Source of the DNA: Propionigenium maris DSM 9537
GTDB taxonomy: Bacteria; Fusobacteriota; Fusobacteriia; Fusobacteriales; Fusobacteriaceae
NCBI RefSeq assembly: GCF_027925155.1
Contig: NZ_BSDY01000009.1
Span: 62,001-126,000 of the forward strand
Length of the DNA stretch: 64,000 nt
Reading direction: 5' to 3'
A program made the position numbers and the translations under genes. Of this stretch, positions 1-7,940 are shown piece by piece. Positions within the stretch are counted from its first letter, which is position 1. Every line of letters starts with the position of its first letter. The notes below the pieces were generated by a model that searched no databases, had not been told where the DNA came from, and saw nothing but the letters and a program-made list of their open reading frames with translations.

Positions 1-735
1 AATCATGAGTTTAAGGCATACTTCCAGCCCAAGATCTATCTCAGAGAGAAAAGGATCGCTTTTGAAGCCCTGGTTAGGTGGGAACACCCTGAAAAGGGCT
101 TGATACCACCAAATATGTTTATTCCCCTTGCAGAGAAATCATTTCTTATAAATGAAATTACCAAGGTGGTTCTGGCGGATTCCCTTGAGCTTGCGGGAAT
201 CCTGGGAACCAGTATTTCAGTGAATCTTTCACTGATCTCCTTTGAAAACATTCAGTTTTTAAGGGAGTTAAAGGAAAAGCTTATAGCTTCCTCATACTCT
301 GAGTTTATTACCTTTGAGCTCACAGAAAGTGTAGCCATAAACGATTTTGAAAATACCCTTGTAAAGATGAATGAACTGAGGGAAGCAGGAGTCTCCTTCT
401 CCATAGATGATTTTGGAGCCGGGTACTCCTCCCTTCCATTCCTTGAGAAGCTACCTATAAATGAGATAAAGATAGACAGGTCCTTTATCAACAATATCAA
501 TGTCTCCACCATGAATGAGCTGGTAATTGAATTCGTGAACAAGATTGCCCATCTCAAGGGGTTCAAAGTTATCTGCGAGGGTACAGAGGAGGAGTCTCAG
601 ATAAAAAAACTCATCCACCTGGGAAACTACAGCTTTCAGGGGTATTACTTTGGAAGGCCTGAACCGGCCAGCCAGGTCATAGAGAAGTACACCAACAACT
701 TCTACCATAGGAAGATGGACAGCTTTACCCAGTAG
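1..735 (+). CDS. EAL-domain cyclic-di-GMP phosphodiesterase, C-terminal part (5' end outside window)
   Basis: The reading frame is already open at base 1, so the true start lies upstream. The visible 244 residues are essentially one EAL domain, the fold that hydrolyses c-di-GMP to pGpG. All expected active-site signatures are seen: the EAL motif at fragment residues 22-24 (FEALVRW), the Asn of SVNLS (75), the Glu of FELTES (106), the DDFG pair (136-137), the Lys of EIKIDR (157), a Glu in VICEG (193) and the Gln of SFQGYYFGRP (213). By family knowledge it should be an active phosphodiesterase. Whether sensor, PAS or GGDEF domains precede it cannot be seen. The next gene starts 67 bases downstream on the same strand. 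Confidence 0.93.
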   Translation, partial: NHEFKAYFQPKIYLREKRIAFEALVRWEHPEKGLIPPNMFIPLAEKSFLINEITKVVLADSLELAGILGTSISVNLSLISFENIQFLRELKEKLIASSYSEFITFELTESVAINDFENTLVKMNELREAGVSFSIDDFGAGYSSLPFLEKLPINEIKIDRSFINNINVSTMNELVIEFVNKIAHLKGFKVICEGTEEESQIKKLIHLGNYSFQGYYFGRPEPASQVIEKYTNNFYHRKMDSFTQ

Positions 736-802
736 AGATTTGAAAAGATTTAGGATTAATAGTATAATAACAGGGATTATTAATGTTACATTGAGGAGAA
801 GT

Positions 803-1660
803 ATGAAGTATTTTTTATTTTTAAATCACCCTAAAAGGGACACCCTTTCTATAGTCTCGCCAGAGAAGGAGGAGATGGCCAGAAAGTATTTTGACACAGC
901 AGATACCATAGAAACCACTGTGAAGATTAGAGGTATAGAGTATCCGGCTGTAGTAGATTTCGAGCTCTTTGCCAACATGGCAAACTTTGACTGCTTCAAC
1001 TGTGTTGAGCACTGTTGTGGGGATAATCCCTCCATCTATGAAGAGCAGACTAGGGATTTTATCCTGAAGAATATAGAGGAGTACAATAGGCTCACCAAAA
1101 ATAACGATATCCTTCAGTGGGAGGGATATTCCCAGAATGAGATAGAAAAAAGTATCTCTGAGGACCCACTTATGGTGCCAGAAAAGCACGTTGAGGAGGA
1201 GATCATCAACTGTACCTGTTCATTTAAGTGCAATAACAGCACCACCCTATGCTCTATCCACTCCATATGCCTAGACAAGGGAATGGATTCAGCTGAGATC
1301 ATCCATAGAAAGCCTGTTATATGTAGCCTGTGGCCAATAGAGATATTAGCAGAGGATGACCTCTCCATGCTCTATATAACCCTGCCAGATGATTTCACCA
1401 ACGGCTTTACCATAGAAAACTACTATACAAAGTCGTGTATCAATGAGGAGTATGCATCCAGTCCTATATTCAGAAGGGAAAATCCAGATGGCTTTTTAGA
1501 GGAGGAGTATGAACCCTTTATCACAGCATATAAGGACACTCTCATCTACGGTTTGGGAAAAAGGTGTTATGAAGATATAAAGAGCGCTCTTATTGAGTAT
1601 GAGGTGTTAGAGGAGGAGGACTTCCACATGGAGGTTCAGCAGATCCACAGTAAAATATAA
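803..1660 (+). CDS. Cys-rich YkgJ/DUF3109-like putative metal-binding protein
   Basis: This 285-residue cytoplasmic protein has two cysteine clusters. The first is CFNCVEHCC at residues 64-72, a CxxCxxxCC pattern typical of the YkgJ/DUF3109 family of putative zinc- or iron-binding proteins. The second has Cys137, 139, 143, 150 and 156. I chose ATG 803 because GAGGAGAAG precedes it by a few bases; an upstream in-frame TTG at 740 has no ribosome binding site. No catalytic motif is recognised and the physiological role is unknown. The gene follows the EAL gene and is followed by a terminator-like hairpin near 1720. Confidence 0.75.
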   Translation: MKYFLFLNHPKRDTLSIVSPEKEEMARKYFDTADTIETTVKIRGIEYPAVVDFELFANMANFDCFNCVEHCCGDNPSIYEEQTRDFILKNIEEYNRLTKNNDILQWEGYSQNEIEKSISEDPLMVPEKHVEEEIINCTCSFKCNNSTTLCSIHSICLDKGMDSAEIIHRKPVICSLWPIEILAEDDLSMLYITLPDDFTNGFTIENYYTKSCINEEYASSPIFRRENPDGFLEEEYEPFITAYKDTLIYGLGKRCYEDIKSALIEYEVLEEEDFHMEVQQIHSKI

Positions 1661-1707
1661 TCAAAGAGAACTCAGTAGATCTGAGAGCTCACTATCGTTA
1701 AAGAAGA

Positions 1708-1734
1708 GTCCCCAGGTATCTGGGGTCTTTTTAT
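1708..1734 (+). terminator. Rho-independent terminator after the YkgJ-like gene
   Basis: The inverted repeat CCCCAG-GTAT-CTGGGG is followed by TCTTTTT. It lies about 50 bases past the upstream stop codon. Confidence 0.7.
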
Positions 1735-1924
1735 TTACCATTGACACTTACGTAAAGTCATATTGTACATTGTGAATGATAAAGTCACATTTATACTTTT
1801 AATCAAGATAATCTTTCTGGGTTTATAGAAGGGCAAGGAAAAGACTCTTAAAGCTTTCTATAGAATGCTTAGAATATAAAAGTTATAGTGAAAATTGAAG
1901 TTTATATGCAAGGGGGAGAGCATT

Positions 1925-2224
1925 TTGTATTTGAATACACTGTTAAATATTGAAAAGGATTTCTATGGATACCTGAAGAGGGATTACGGTCTTTCCAGAA
2001 CCGATATCTTTATAATAATGACATCTGGAAGGTACGATAATATGACCGCCTACTCCCTGGCAAGTATGACTGGGTTTGACAGATCCCTTATCACTAAGCG
2101 TCTAAGGTACTTAGAGGAGAAGGAATTTATAATAAGGGAAGATCACTTGGGTAAAAAGATAATAAACCTTAAGGAAAAAGCCAGCATAGTTAATAGAGTG
2201 CTGGAAAAGATAACTTTAAATTAG
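1925..2224 (+). CDS. Small winged-helix (MarR-like) transcriptional regulator
   Basis: This 99-residue protein looks like a single winged helix-turn-helix domain. Residues about 45-70 (AYSLASMTGFDRSLITKRL) form a plausible recognition helix region, followed by a wing-like basic segment (EEKEFIIREDHLGKKI). TTG 1925 is preferred because AGGGGGAG lies 6-7 bases upstream; another TTG at 1895 has no such site. The gene ends only 9 bases before a type IV pilin-like gene and the next ribosome binding site overlaps its stop, so the two are probably co-transcribed. The natural hypothesis is local control of the pilin gene, but this is inference. No ligand-binding extension is present, and family assignment beyond winged HTH is tentative. 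Confidence 0.7.
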   Translation: MYLNTLLNIEKDFYGYLKRDYGLSRTDIFIIMTSGRYDNMTAYSLASMTGFDRSLITKRLRYLEEKEFIIREDHLGKKIINLKEKASIVNRVLEKITLN

Positions 2225-2233
2225 GAGGTTTCT

Positions 2234-2710
2234 ATGAAAAAGAGTGGATTTACCCTTATCGAACTCATGGTTGTTATAGTTATTATAGGGGGATTAGCAG
2301 CTATAACTTTACCAAAGTTTGAAGATATGAGAAAAGAGGCGGAAATAGCCCAGATACAAGCAAACACCAAAAATATAAGAACAGCCATTGCCATGTGGGA
2401 GGTAAAGCATGGGGATCACATGTTTAATCATAGAAGCTCTCCAGGCAATAAAGAGAGTCATATATTCACAAATGATGCGGATCTTGATTCAGATTTTCTG
2501 AAAATTTTAGGAAAAGATACACTTCCCAATCTACCAAACTACTCAGATAAACACAATTTCTATGTTCCTGTTACTAATTTTGATAAGTTTATGGAATATC
2601 ATTGCAGATATGGAGCTGTTGGATGGGCTGTTAATCAACAAGGTGAAATCTACCCAGCTGTAGACTTTGAAAGATATAAAAAATTTAATATCACTTGGAA
2701 GAGTTTCTAG
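2234..2710 (+). CDS. Type IV pilin-like / pseudopilin protein
   Basis: The N-terminus MKKSGFTLIELMVVIVIIGG is a prepilin leader: a short basic leader, cleavage and methylation site G5/F6, the conserved Glu at mature position 5, then a roughly 20-residue hydrophobic helix. The total of 158 residues fits minor pilins or type II secretion pseudopilins. The body starts with an amphipathic helix (residues 28-60) and ends in a domain with no recognised motif. AGGAGG precedes ATG 2234 at good spacing. No pilus ATPase, platform protein or prepilin peptidase is in the window, so assembly genes must be elsewhere. A strong terminator follows immediately. Confidence 0.88.
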   Translation: MKKSGFTLIELMVVIVIIGGLAAITLPKFEDMRKEAEIAQIQANTKNIRTAIAMWEVKHGDHMFNHRSSPGNKESHIFTNDADLDSDFLKILGKDTLPNLPNYSDKHNFYVPVTNFDKFMEYHCRYGAVGWAVNQQGEIYPAVDFERYKKFNITWKSF

Positions 2711-2724
2711 TAAAAAACAAAATC

Positions 2725-2752
2725 AATCAGAGCTTTGGCTCTGATTTTTTAT
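2725..2752 (+). terminator. Terminator of the HTH-pilin operon
   Basis: A perfect 9-bp stem AATCAGAGC-TTTG-GCTCTGATT is followed by a T tract, 15 bases after the pilin stop. Confidence 0.9.
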
Positions 2753-2890
2753 TGTATGCAATAATACATCATTGCTTAAAATCTATAAAAACCATATAAT
2801 AGATTTTTTATTTGAAAAACACTTCTTAAAATGTTAATATTTATCAATTTACATATTGGTATAAATGAATAAATATCTAGGAGGAATGCT

Positions 2891-3349
2891 ATGAGTATAG
2901 AAAGTGTTAAACAGTATTTTTTAGACAACGACCTTCCCCTTAAGGTGATAGAACCTGAAGCTGACACCTCAACTGTGGAAAAAGCTGCTATGGCTATAGG
3001 TGTAGAACCAGATATGATTGCTAAGACCTTGGCTTTTCAGCTGAAGGAAAAGTGTATCCTAATCCTTACCAAGGGTGGAGCCAGAACAGACAATAAAAAG
3101 TTCAAGAATTACTTCAAGGAGAAGGCAAAGTTTGTTCCCTTAGAGGATGTAGAGGGAGTTACAGGTCATCCTGTAGGTGGAGTGTGCCCCTTTGGATTAA
3201 CAAATGAACTAGAAATATACCTTGATATTTCTTTAAAGGAATTTAATACAGTATATCCAGCTGGAGGATCTCCAAACTCAGCTGTGAAGATAGATGTGGA
3301 TTATTTAGAGGAAGTTACTAAAGGAACATGGATTGATGTCAGTAAGTAA
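2891..3349 (+). CDS. YbaK/EbsC-family aminoacyl-tRNA deacylase
   Basis: This 152-residue single-domain protein belongs to the YbaK/ProX/EbsC trans-editing family, which hydrolyses mischarged tRNAs such as Cys-tRNA(Pro) or Ala-tRNA(Pro). Supporting motifs are the conserved Lys in AKTLAF (Lys45), the central strand LILTKGGARTD and the diagnostic TGHPVGGVCPFG loop (residues 91-102). Length is normal for the family. AGGAGGAATGCT precedes ATG 2891. It stands alone as a transcription unit, with no proline-tRNA synthetase nearby. The exact tRNA specificity cannot be read from the sequence. Confidence 0.92.
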   Translation: MSIESVKQYFLDNDLPLKVIEPEADTSTVEKAAMAIGVEPDMIAKTLAFQLKEKCILILTKGGARTDNKKFKNYFKEKAKFVPLEDVEGVTGHPVGGVCPFGLTNELEIYLDISLKEFNTVYPAGGSPNSAVKIDVDYLEEVTKGTWIDVSK

Positions 3350-3453
3350 TAGAGCTAGTCACAGCCTCTTATCACTTCAACTTTCAGGGAGAAAAGGCTC
3401 CCATAAATAGTTCAGTTTATATAGGATTGATTATATGAAAGGAGGATTATTAG

Positions 3454-3687
3454 ATGTTCAGTGAAAATATAAGCTTACTGGTGAAGTTGCTTCTGGATGC
3501 TAACTTTGAGAAGATTACAATAGAGGACTCTGTAGTAACTGCCAGTAGACTTTACCTCGATGAAAGAGATCTTCAGGAAGTTAAGTTCCACGTTGGCAAA
3601 CAATACGTTAAGTATCTTGCAAAGCATAGAGAACAAGATATTAGAATTGATTTAGCAGACCTTAAAAGCTATATCGAAAATTTATAA
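3454..3687 (+). CDS. Small protein of unknown function (77 aa)
   Basis: A 77-residue, acidic-to-neutral, probably all-helical cytoplasmic protein with no signal peptide or membrane segment. A textbook AAAGGAGG site precedes ATG 3454, which together with its codon use argues for a real gene. I recognise no family. It is the first of a run of three short genes (3454, 4010, 4267) separated by a candidate structured RNA; whether they are related is unknown. Confidence 0.7.
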   Translation: MFSENISLLVKLLLDANFEKITIEDSVVTASRLYLDERDLQEVKFHVGKQYVKYLAKHREQDIRIDLADLKSYIENL

Positions 3688-3710
3688 ATAGAAATAACCA
3701 TTTAAAAAAG

Positions 3711-3739
3711 TTGATATAAACCTTTTCATATGGTATAAA
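3711..3739 (+). promoter_or_regulatory. Sigma70-type promoter for the candidate RNA at 3746-3940
   Basis: TTGATA (3711-3716), 17 bases, then TATAAA (3734-3739): a near-consensus promoter in a region with no gene directly behind it. The predicted start is near 3746. Confidence 0.6.
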
Positions 3740-3745
3740 TATATC

Positions 3746-3940
3746 ATATAGCGAGCTGGAATTGGTGAAAGCCAGCAAAACTTTAAATTTGATATTAAAG
3801 ATATTAAGACTATAATTACTTTAAATATATTTTCTATGTATTCATTTGTGTTAATCATAATTGAAGAGAATTAGATGTTTTAAGGGAATTTAAGATCTCA
3901 GCCTGATATTCCCAGGCTTTGATTTTGAGTTCCCTTTTTT
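3746..3940 (+). ncRNA. Candidate structured leader RNA or small RNA with terminator platform
   Basis: This fills the 322-base gap between two small genes. It begins with hairpin GCTGG (3755-3759) / CCAGC (3772-3776) whose loop contains GGTGAAAG, reminiscent of the distal stem I of T-box leaders. It ends in a branched terminator: AAGGGAA (3882-3888) with TTCCCTT (3930-3936), inner CTCA/TGAG and GCCTG/CAGGC, then T6. A competing pair GGGAAT (3884-3889) with ATTCCC (3908-3913) would break that terminator. A promoter, a 5' hairpin and two mutually exclusive 3' folds suggest a riboswitch-like leader for the small genes at 4010 and 4267, or an independent sRNA. No T-box TGGNACCGCG sequence is present, so it is not a standard T-box. 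Confidence 0.45.
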
Positions 3941-4009
3941 AATATATTTCATAAAAAACAAGACTTTAAAAAGAAAAAATTTAATAATTTATTTTAAAGG
4001 GAGGAAAAG

Positions 4010-4204
4010 ATGAGCATTAGTGAAAATATTAAGGGGAATCTACCTAGAAATGAAATATTAGAAGAATTAACCAATGAAATAACTAGGCTGCATGGAAAAC
4101 TGGATAATTCAGATGCAGTTGGAGAATTTGATGAAATTAATGGCAGAATTAAAGGTCTCAATTTTGCCAGAAGTATTATTTCTTCTACAAATAACAGTCA
4201 GTAA
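4010..4204 (+). CDS. Small protein of unknown function (64 aa)
   Basis: A 64-residue soluble protein, rich in Asn, Glu and Ile, probably a helical hairpin, with no recognised domain. GGGAGG precedes ATG 4010. It lies 70 bases after the terminator of the candidate structured RNA, so its expression may depend on read-through of that terminator. A second short gene (4267) follows 62 bases later on the same strand. Confidence 0.65.
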   Translation: MSISENIKGNLPRNEILEELTNEITRLHGKLDNSDAVGEFDEINGRIKGLNFARSIISSTNNSQ

Positions 4205-4266
4205 ATTTAAATCACTACACAATGAATTAAAGTAGCAAAAGTAAGATATAAATAAAGGGGGCAATT

Positions 4267-4443
4267 ATGAGAAAAATCATTTACTACTACAACGGTAAAA
4301 AAATAGTCGGAACTAAGGATAGTAGGTTAGAAACTTTTCAGGTAGGTGGATGTGAAGAAGTTAGATATTTAATCGACGGAATCGAAGTATCGGAATATAT
4401 CTACAGAGAGGTAAAAAAAGCAATTAAAAGTTGGGAAGTTTAG
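4267..4443 (+). CDS. Small basic protein of unknown function (58 aa)
   Basis: A 58-residue open frame from ATG 4267 to TAG 4441-4443, with AAGGGGG at good spacing. It starts MRKIIYYYNGKKIVG, has a Tyr-rich N-terminus and a Lys-rich C-terminal helix, and contains no signal peptide. No family is recognised. The ribosome binding site, the compact fit between the neighbouring small gene and the strong bidirectional terminator at 4487, and normal codon use make it a plausible gene. Confidence 0.6.
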   Translation: MRKIIYYYNGKKIVGTKDSRLETFQVGGCEEVRYLIDGIEVSEYIYREVKKAIKSWEV

Positions 4444-4486
4444 ATTTCCTTTAAATTTTATAAAAACTCTGAATTTAATGAACATC

Positions 4487-4519
4487 AAAAAGGCTGGGAA
4501 TTTAATTCCCAGCCTTTTT
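4487..4519. terminator. Bidirectional terminator
   Basis: AAAGGCTGGGAA-TTTAA-TTCCCAGCCTTT is a perfect 12-bp stem flanked by A and T runs. It ends the small-gene unit on the plus strand and the GNAT gene on the minus strand. Confidence 0.93.
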
Positions 4520-4524
4520 AAACT

Positions 4525-5082
4525 TTAATCTCTATCAGTTCTCAACAAGCCATAGTTACTTCTTCCTATAAACTCCTCTCCAACCCTATAGTATCCTCTG
4601 AGTTCTCCCTCATAGGCAAATCCGCACTTCTCCAGTACCTTTTTAGATCCCCTGTTTGTGGAGTAGCAGTTAGCTTCTGCCCTATGACCCTTAAGGGTAT
4701 CAAATATGTAATCAAGAGCCATCTCACAGGCAAAGGTTCCAATCCCCCTTCCCCAGTACTCCTCCATCAGCTGATAACCTATCTCATAGACTCCCTCAAT
4801 CATTGGTACAGCCATTACACCGAACTGCCCTATGAAGTTGCCACTGCTTATCTCCCTAAGGATAAACACCATATTGGAGGGCTTCCTCCCCTCCTTTAAC
4901 TCCCCTTCCATCTGAGCAGCTATAGGTTCAAAGTATCCCCTATACACCTCCTCAGGGGCAGGAGCAAAGAAGAGATACCTGCATACCTCAGGATTTTTCA
5001 GCATCTCAACTATATCCTCTATATCCTCATATTTTAGAGGGCTTATCTCTATCTTCTCTAAATAATTTTTAACCTCTTCCAT
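4525..5082 (-). CDS. GNAT-family N-acetyltransferase (RimJ/RimL-like)
   Basis: A 185-residue acetyl-CoA-dependent acetyltransferase. Residues about 10-165 show the GNAT order, with the acetyl-CoA pyrophosphate loop YWGRGIGT at 109-116 and the motif-B region YSTNRGSKKVLEKCGF at 140-155, typical of the RimJ/RimL/SpeG-like branch acting on protein N-termini or small amines. The substrate is not predictable. Its ATG abuts the stop codon of the upstream aminopeptidase gene with no gap, so the two are translationally coupled. Confidence 0.88.
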   Translation of the reverse strand: MEEVKNYLEKIEISPLKYEDIEDIVEMLKNPEVCRYLFFAPAPEEVYRGYFEPIAAQMEGELKEGRKPSNMVFILREISSGNFIGQFGVMAVPMIEGVYEIGYQLMEEYWGRGIGTFACEMALDYIFDTLKGHRAEANCYSTNRGSKKVLEKCGFAYEGELRGYYRVGEEFIGRSNYGLLRTDRD

Positions 5083-6858
5083 CTACACCGCCTTTGTTCT
5101 CTCCTTAAGCCACTCCAGATCACTTCCCTGAAGCATAGGAGATAACTTCTCATATGTCTTTGCATGGTAGTCATTGAGCCATTCTCTCTGAGCCCTTGTA
5201 AGCTCATCCACAAGTATAGCCCTTGTATCTATAGGGAAGAAGGTTATAGTTTCCAGTTCATAAAACTCACCAAACTCTCCCTCCATAGATTTTCTCACAA
5301 ATACAGTATTCTCATGTCTTATTCCGTGCCTGTTTTCCTTGTATACTCCTGGTTCTATGGTAATAAGCATCCCCTCATCCAGTGGATTGTTGTAGGAAGG
5401 TCTCTGACCAAACCCGCAAGGACCCTCATGGATATTCAGGAAGAAACCTACCCCGTGCCCGGTACCACACTTATAGTCCAGTCCTGCATTCCACATAGGC
5501 CTTCTGCAGATGGCATCCAGGGCGTATCCCGTTGTCCCCTTGAGGAACCTTGTTGTAGACAGGTCTATGACTCCCTGAAGGGCCAGAGTGAAGTCCATCT
5601 TCTCCTCCTGGCTCAGCTCTCCCATTACAAGAGTTCTGGTTATATCAGTTGTCCCCTCTCTGTACTGTCCCCCTGAATCCACAAGGAAGAACCCCTTTCT
5701 CTCAAGCTTATAGGTATTCTCCTCAGTTGCCTTAAAGTGCATCATAGCAGCGTGATCTCTGTATCCTGCTATGGGATCAAAGGAATTGTAGTAGAAGCTT
5801 TCATCCTCTCTCCTGAATCCCTCCAATACCTTCTCAGCTTCTAGTTCAGTGAGGCCATTTCCTGCATTTTCCTCGATGTAGTTGAAGAATTTAACAAGGG
5901 CCACACAATCCTTCAGATATGCTGTTCTCGTGTGCTCCATCTCTACCTCATTCTTACGAGCCTTGGCCTTGGTTGTGTGATCCTGCTGATCGATCACCTT
6001 TCCACCCTCTAGGATACTGTAGATATATCTGCTTGTTCTCTCTGGATCGCAGATTATTCTCTTTCCCTCTACTCTCTCCCTTAGGTATTCACCGATCTCG
6101 TCATAACCCATTATATCTACCTCGGTGTTGTTTAACTCATCTTCCAGCTCCATGTCTACCTTGTCCATATCCACAAAGAGGACTGTATTCTCCTCCTCTA
6201 CCACCACATAGGAGTAGAATAACGGAGTATTCCTTACATCCTCTCCCCTCAGGTTCAGGAACCATGCTATATCATCCAGTGAGGAGAGTACATACATCTG
6301 GGCATTTTTATCCCTCATCTCCTCTCTGAGCTCCTCTATCTTCACCTCTCTATCCTTTCCAGCCCACTTGGAGTCGTGGTCAAAGATAGGAACCTTGGAA
6401 AGATTTGGTCTTCCATTCCAGGTCTTCTCCAGAGCATCCTCACAGATCTCATACTCTACCTCCATATTCACAAAGGCTTCATGGATCTTCCTGAATGTAC
6501 TCTCATTTATTACCCTTCCGTCAAAGGCTACCCTTACCTTTTCTCTCCCCTGAAGCTCCTGAGCAATCCACCTGTCATAGGCAGGGACACCCTCAACCCC
6601 CATCTTAAAGAGGTCGAAACCTGATTCCTCCAGCTGTCTCTCAGCCTGAATAAAGTATCTTCCGTCTGTCCATACTCCGGCCTTCTCTCCCAGTACTACA
6701 GCTGTACCTGCACTTCCTGTAAACCCTGTGAGCCACTTTCTTCCCTGGAAGTGGTCGGCTACATACTCCCCCTGATGAGCATCGCTGCTAGGTACAATAT
6801 AGGCATCTATACCTCTTTCATCCATGTATTCCCTTAAATCCATCAGTTCCCTTCTCAT
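5083..6858 (-). CDS. Xaa-Pro aminopeptidase, M24B family (three-domain aminopeptidase P)
   Basis: This 591-residue metallopeptidase removes an N-terminal residue preceding proline. It has two creatinase-like N-terminal domains (residues about 5-310) and a C-terminal pita-bread domain carrying the dimetal ligands: Asp in FLVDSGG and Asp in GTTDITRT, His in GHGVGFFLNIHEGP, and Glu in ITIEPGVY and RHENTVFV. The length matches the long cytosolic form rather than the roughly 440-residue PepP. The frame also offers ATG 6864, but the GAGGGGG site touches that codon and lies 6 bases from ATG 6858, so 6858 is chosen. It is coupled to the downstream GNAT gene, with proC upstream. Confidence 0.93.
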   Translation of the reverse strand: MRRELMDLREYMDERGIDAYIVPSSDAHQGEYVADHFQGRKWLTGFTGSAGTAVVLGEKAGVWTDGRYFIQAERQLEESGFDLFKMGVEGVPAYDRWIAQELQGREKVRVAFDGRVINESTFRKIHEAFVNMEVEYEICEDALEKTWNGRPNLSKVPIFDHDSKWAGKDREVKIEELREEMRDKNAQMYVLSSLDDIAWFLNLRGEDVRNTPLFYSYVVVEEENTVLFVDMDKVDMELEDELNNTEVDIMGYDEIGEYLRERVEGKRIICDPERTSRYIYSILEGGKVIDQQDHTTKAKARKNEVEMEHTRTAYLKDCVALVKFFNYIEENAGNGLTELEAEKVLEGFRREDESFYYNSFDPIAGYRDHAAMMHFKATEENTYKLERKGFFLVDSGGQYREGTTDITRTLVMGELSQEEKMDFTLALQGVIDLSTTRFLKGTTGYALDAICRRPMWNAGLDYKCGTGHGVGFFLNIHEGPCGFGQRPSYNNPLDEGMLITIEPGVYKENRHGIRHENTVFVRKSMEGEFGEFYELETITFFPIDTRAILVDELTRAQREWLNDYHAKTYEKLSPMLQGSDLEWLKERTKAV

Positions 6859-6881
6859 TGCCATCCCCCTCTTCTATTCCT

Positions 6882-7679
6882 TTATTTTTTAGACATCTCC
6901 TCAGACTTTTCCATGCACTTTATCATGGCTCCCACTACAGCAGCTTTCATTCCTCTCTTTTCTAGCTCAGTTACAGCTTCTATAGTGGTTCCCCCTGGGG
7001 AACATACCATGTCCTTCAGTTGCCCTGGATGCACTCCAGTTTCAAGGACCATCTTAGCTGCTCCCAATACCGCCTGACTGGCAAACTTATACGCTTTTTC
7101 CCTTGGCATTCCTTTTAATACTGCAGCATCTGCCATGGCCTCTATAAACATAAACACATATGCAGGAGCAGAACCGCTGGCACCGATTACCGCATGTATC
7201 ATCCTCTCCTCTACTTCCTCTACCTTACCAAATCCCTCTAGAAGGTATGCCACCTCCTTCTTCTCATCCTCCTCTATATTCCTGTTGGGAGTAAGAGATG
7301 TCATAGCTTCCCCAACACACGCTGGAGTATTTGGCATTATTCTTATTACCTTCTTGTCGTCTCCTATAATATCCTCGATGGCATCGATGGTCACCCCTGC
7401 AGCAACCGATACCAGTATCTTCCCGTCGAGCTTTTCCTTTATCTCTTCCAGAACTGAATAGCAGATATGCGGCTTTATTGCCAGGAATATTATCTTACAC
7501 TCCTCAGTCATCTCCTTCATATCCAGAGCTATATTTATCTTGTAGTTATCAATAAGCTCCTCCCTTCTCTTTAGGGAGTCTTCATATATCCATATATCAT
7601 TGGAGCTCAGTCTGGATTGAAGGATCCCTTCAAGCATTGCTCCACCCATACTTCCACATCCTATAAATCCTATCTTCAT
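6882..7679 (-). CDS. proC: Pyrroline-5-carboxylate reductase
   Basis: A 265-residue enzyme catalysing the last step of proline synthesis, NAD(P)H-dependent reduction of 1-pyrroline-5-carboxylate. The N-terminal Rossmann motif GFIGCGSMGGAM (residues 4-15) and the C-terminal dimer-domain signature ASGSAPAYVFMFIEAM followed by AVLKGMPREKA are clear. ATG 7679 follows AGAGGAGAGGATAGG and gives the usual family length; an upstream in-frame extension to 7754 has no support. It sits just upstream of the Xaa-Pro aminopeptidase, a suggestive proline-related pairing. Confidence 0.95.
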   Translation of the reverse strand: MKIGFIGCGSMGGAMLEGILQSRLSSNDIWIYEDSLKRREELIDNYKINIALDMKEMTEECKIIFLAIKPHICYSVLEEIKEKLDGKILVSVAAGVTIDAIEDIIGDDKKVIRIMPNTPACVGEAMTSLTPNRNIEEDEKKEVAYLLEGFGKVEEVEERMIHAVIGASGSAPAYVFMFIEAMADAAVLKGMPREKAYKFASQAVLGAAKMVLETGVHPGQLKDMVCSPGGTTIEAVTELEKRGMKAAVVGAMIKCMEKSEEMSKK

Positions 7680-7872
7680 CCTATCCTCTCCTCTCTGTTT
7701 TTTCTTGAGATGCTCCTCAGATACTATATTAGCTGACTTCTTTAAAAATCTCAATTTTTTTTATCTTTATATTCTATATATTTTTATCTTTTTTAACTTC
7801 TTTTAAAAAAATATTTTATATTAATCAATTATAGGACTTTATTGTGTTGTGAGATGAAGTTTTTTAATACAA

Positions 7873-7901
7873 TAAAAAAGGAGAACTTTTTAGCTCTCCT
7901 C
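7873..7901 (-). terminator. Terminator of the hybrid kinase / HD-GYP operon
   Basis: Read on the minus strand: AGGAGA stem, roughly 9-base loop, TCTCCT, then a U tract (the plus strand has AAAAAA). It lies 40 bases past the HD-GYP stop. Confidence 0.75.
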
Positions 7902-7940
7902 TCTATAAAACCTTATTTAGATTTTTATCTTTAAATCCTC

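Noticed and set aside
3746..3940. Classical T-box riboswitch
   Set aside because: The 5' hairpin resembles T-box stem I, but the conserved TGGNACCGCG antiterminator sequence is missing and no aminoacyl-tRNA synthetase or amino acid gene follows. It is kept only as an unassigned structured RNA.
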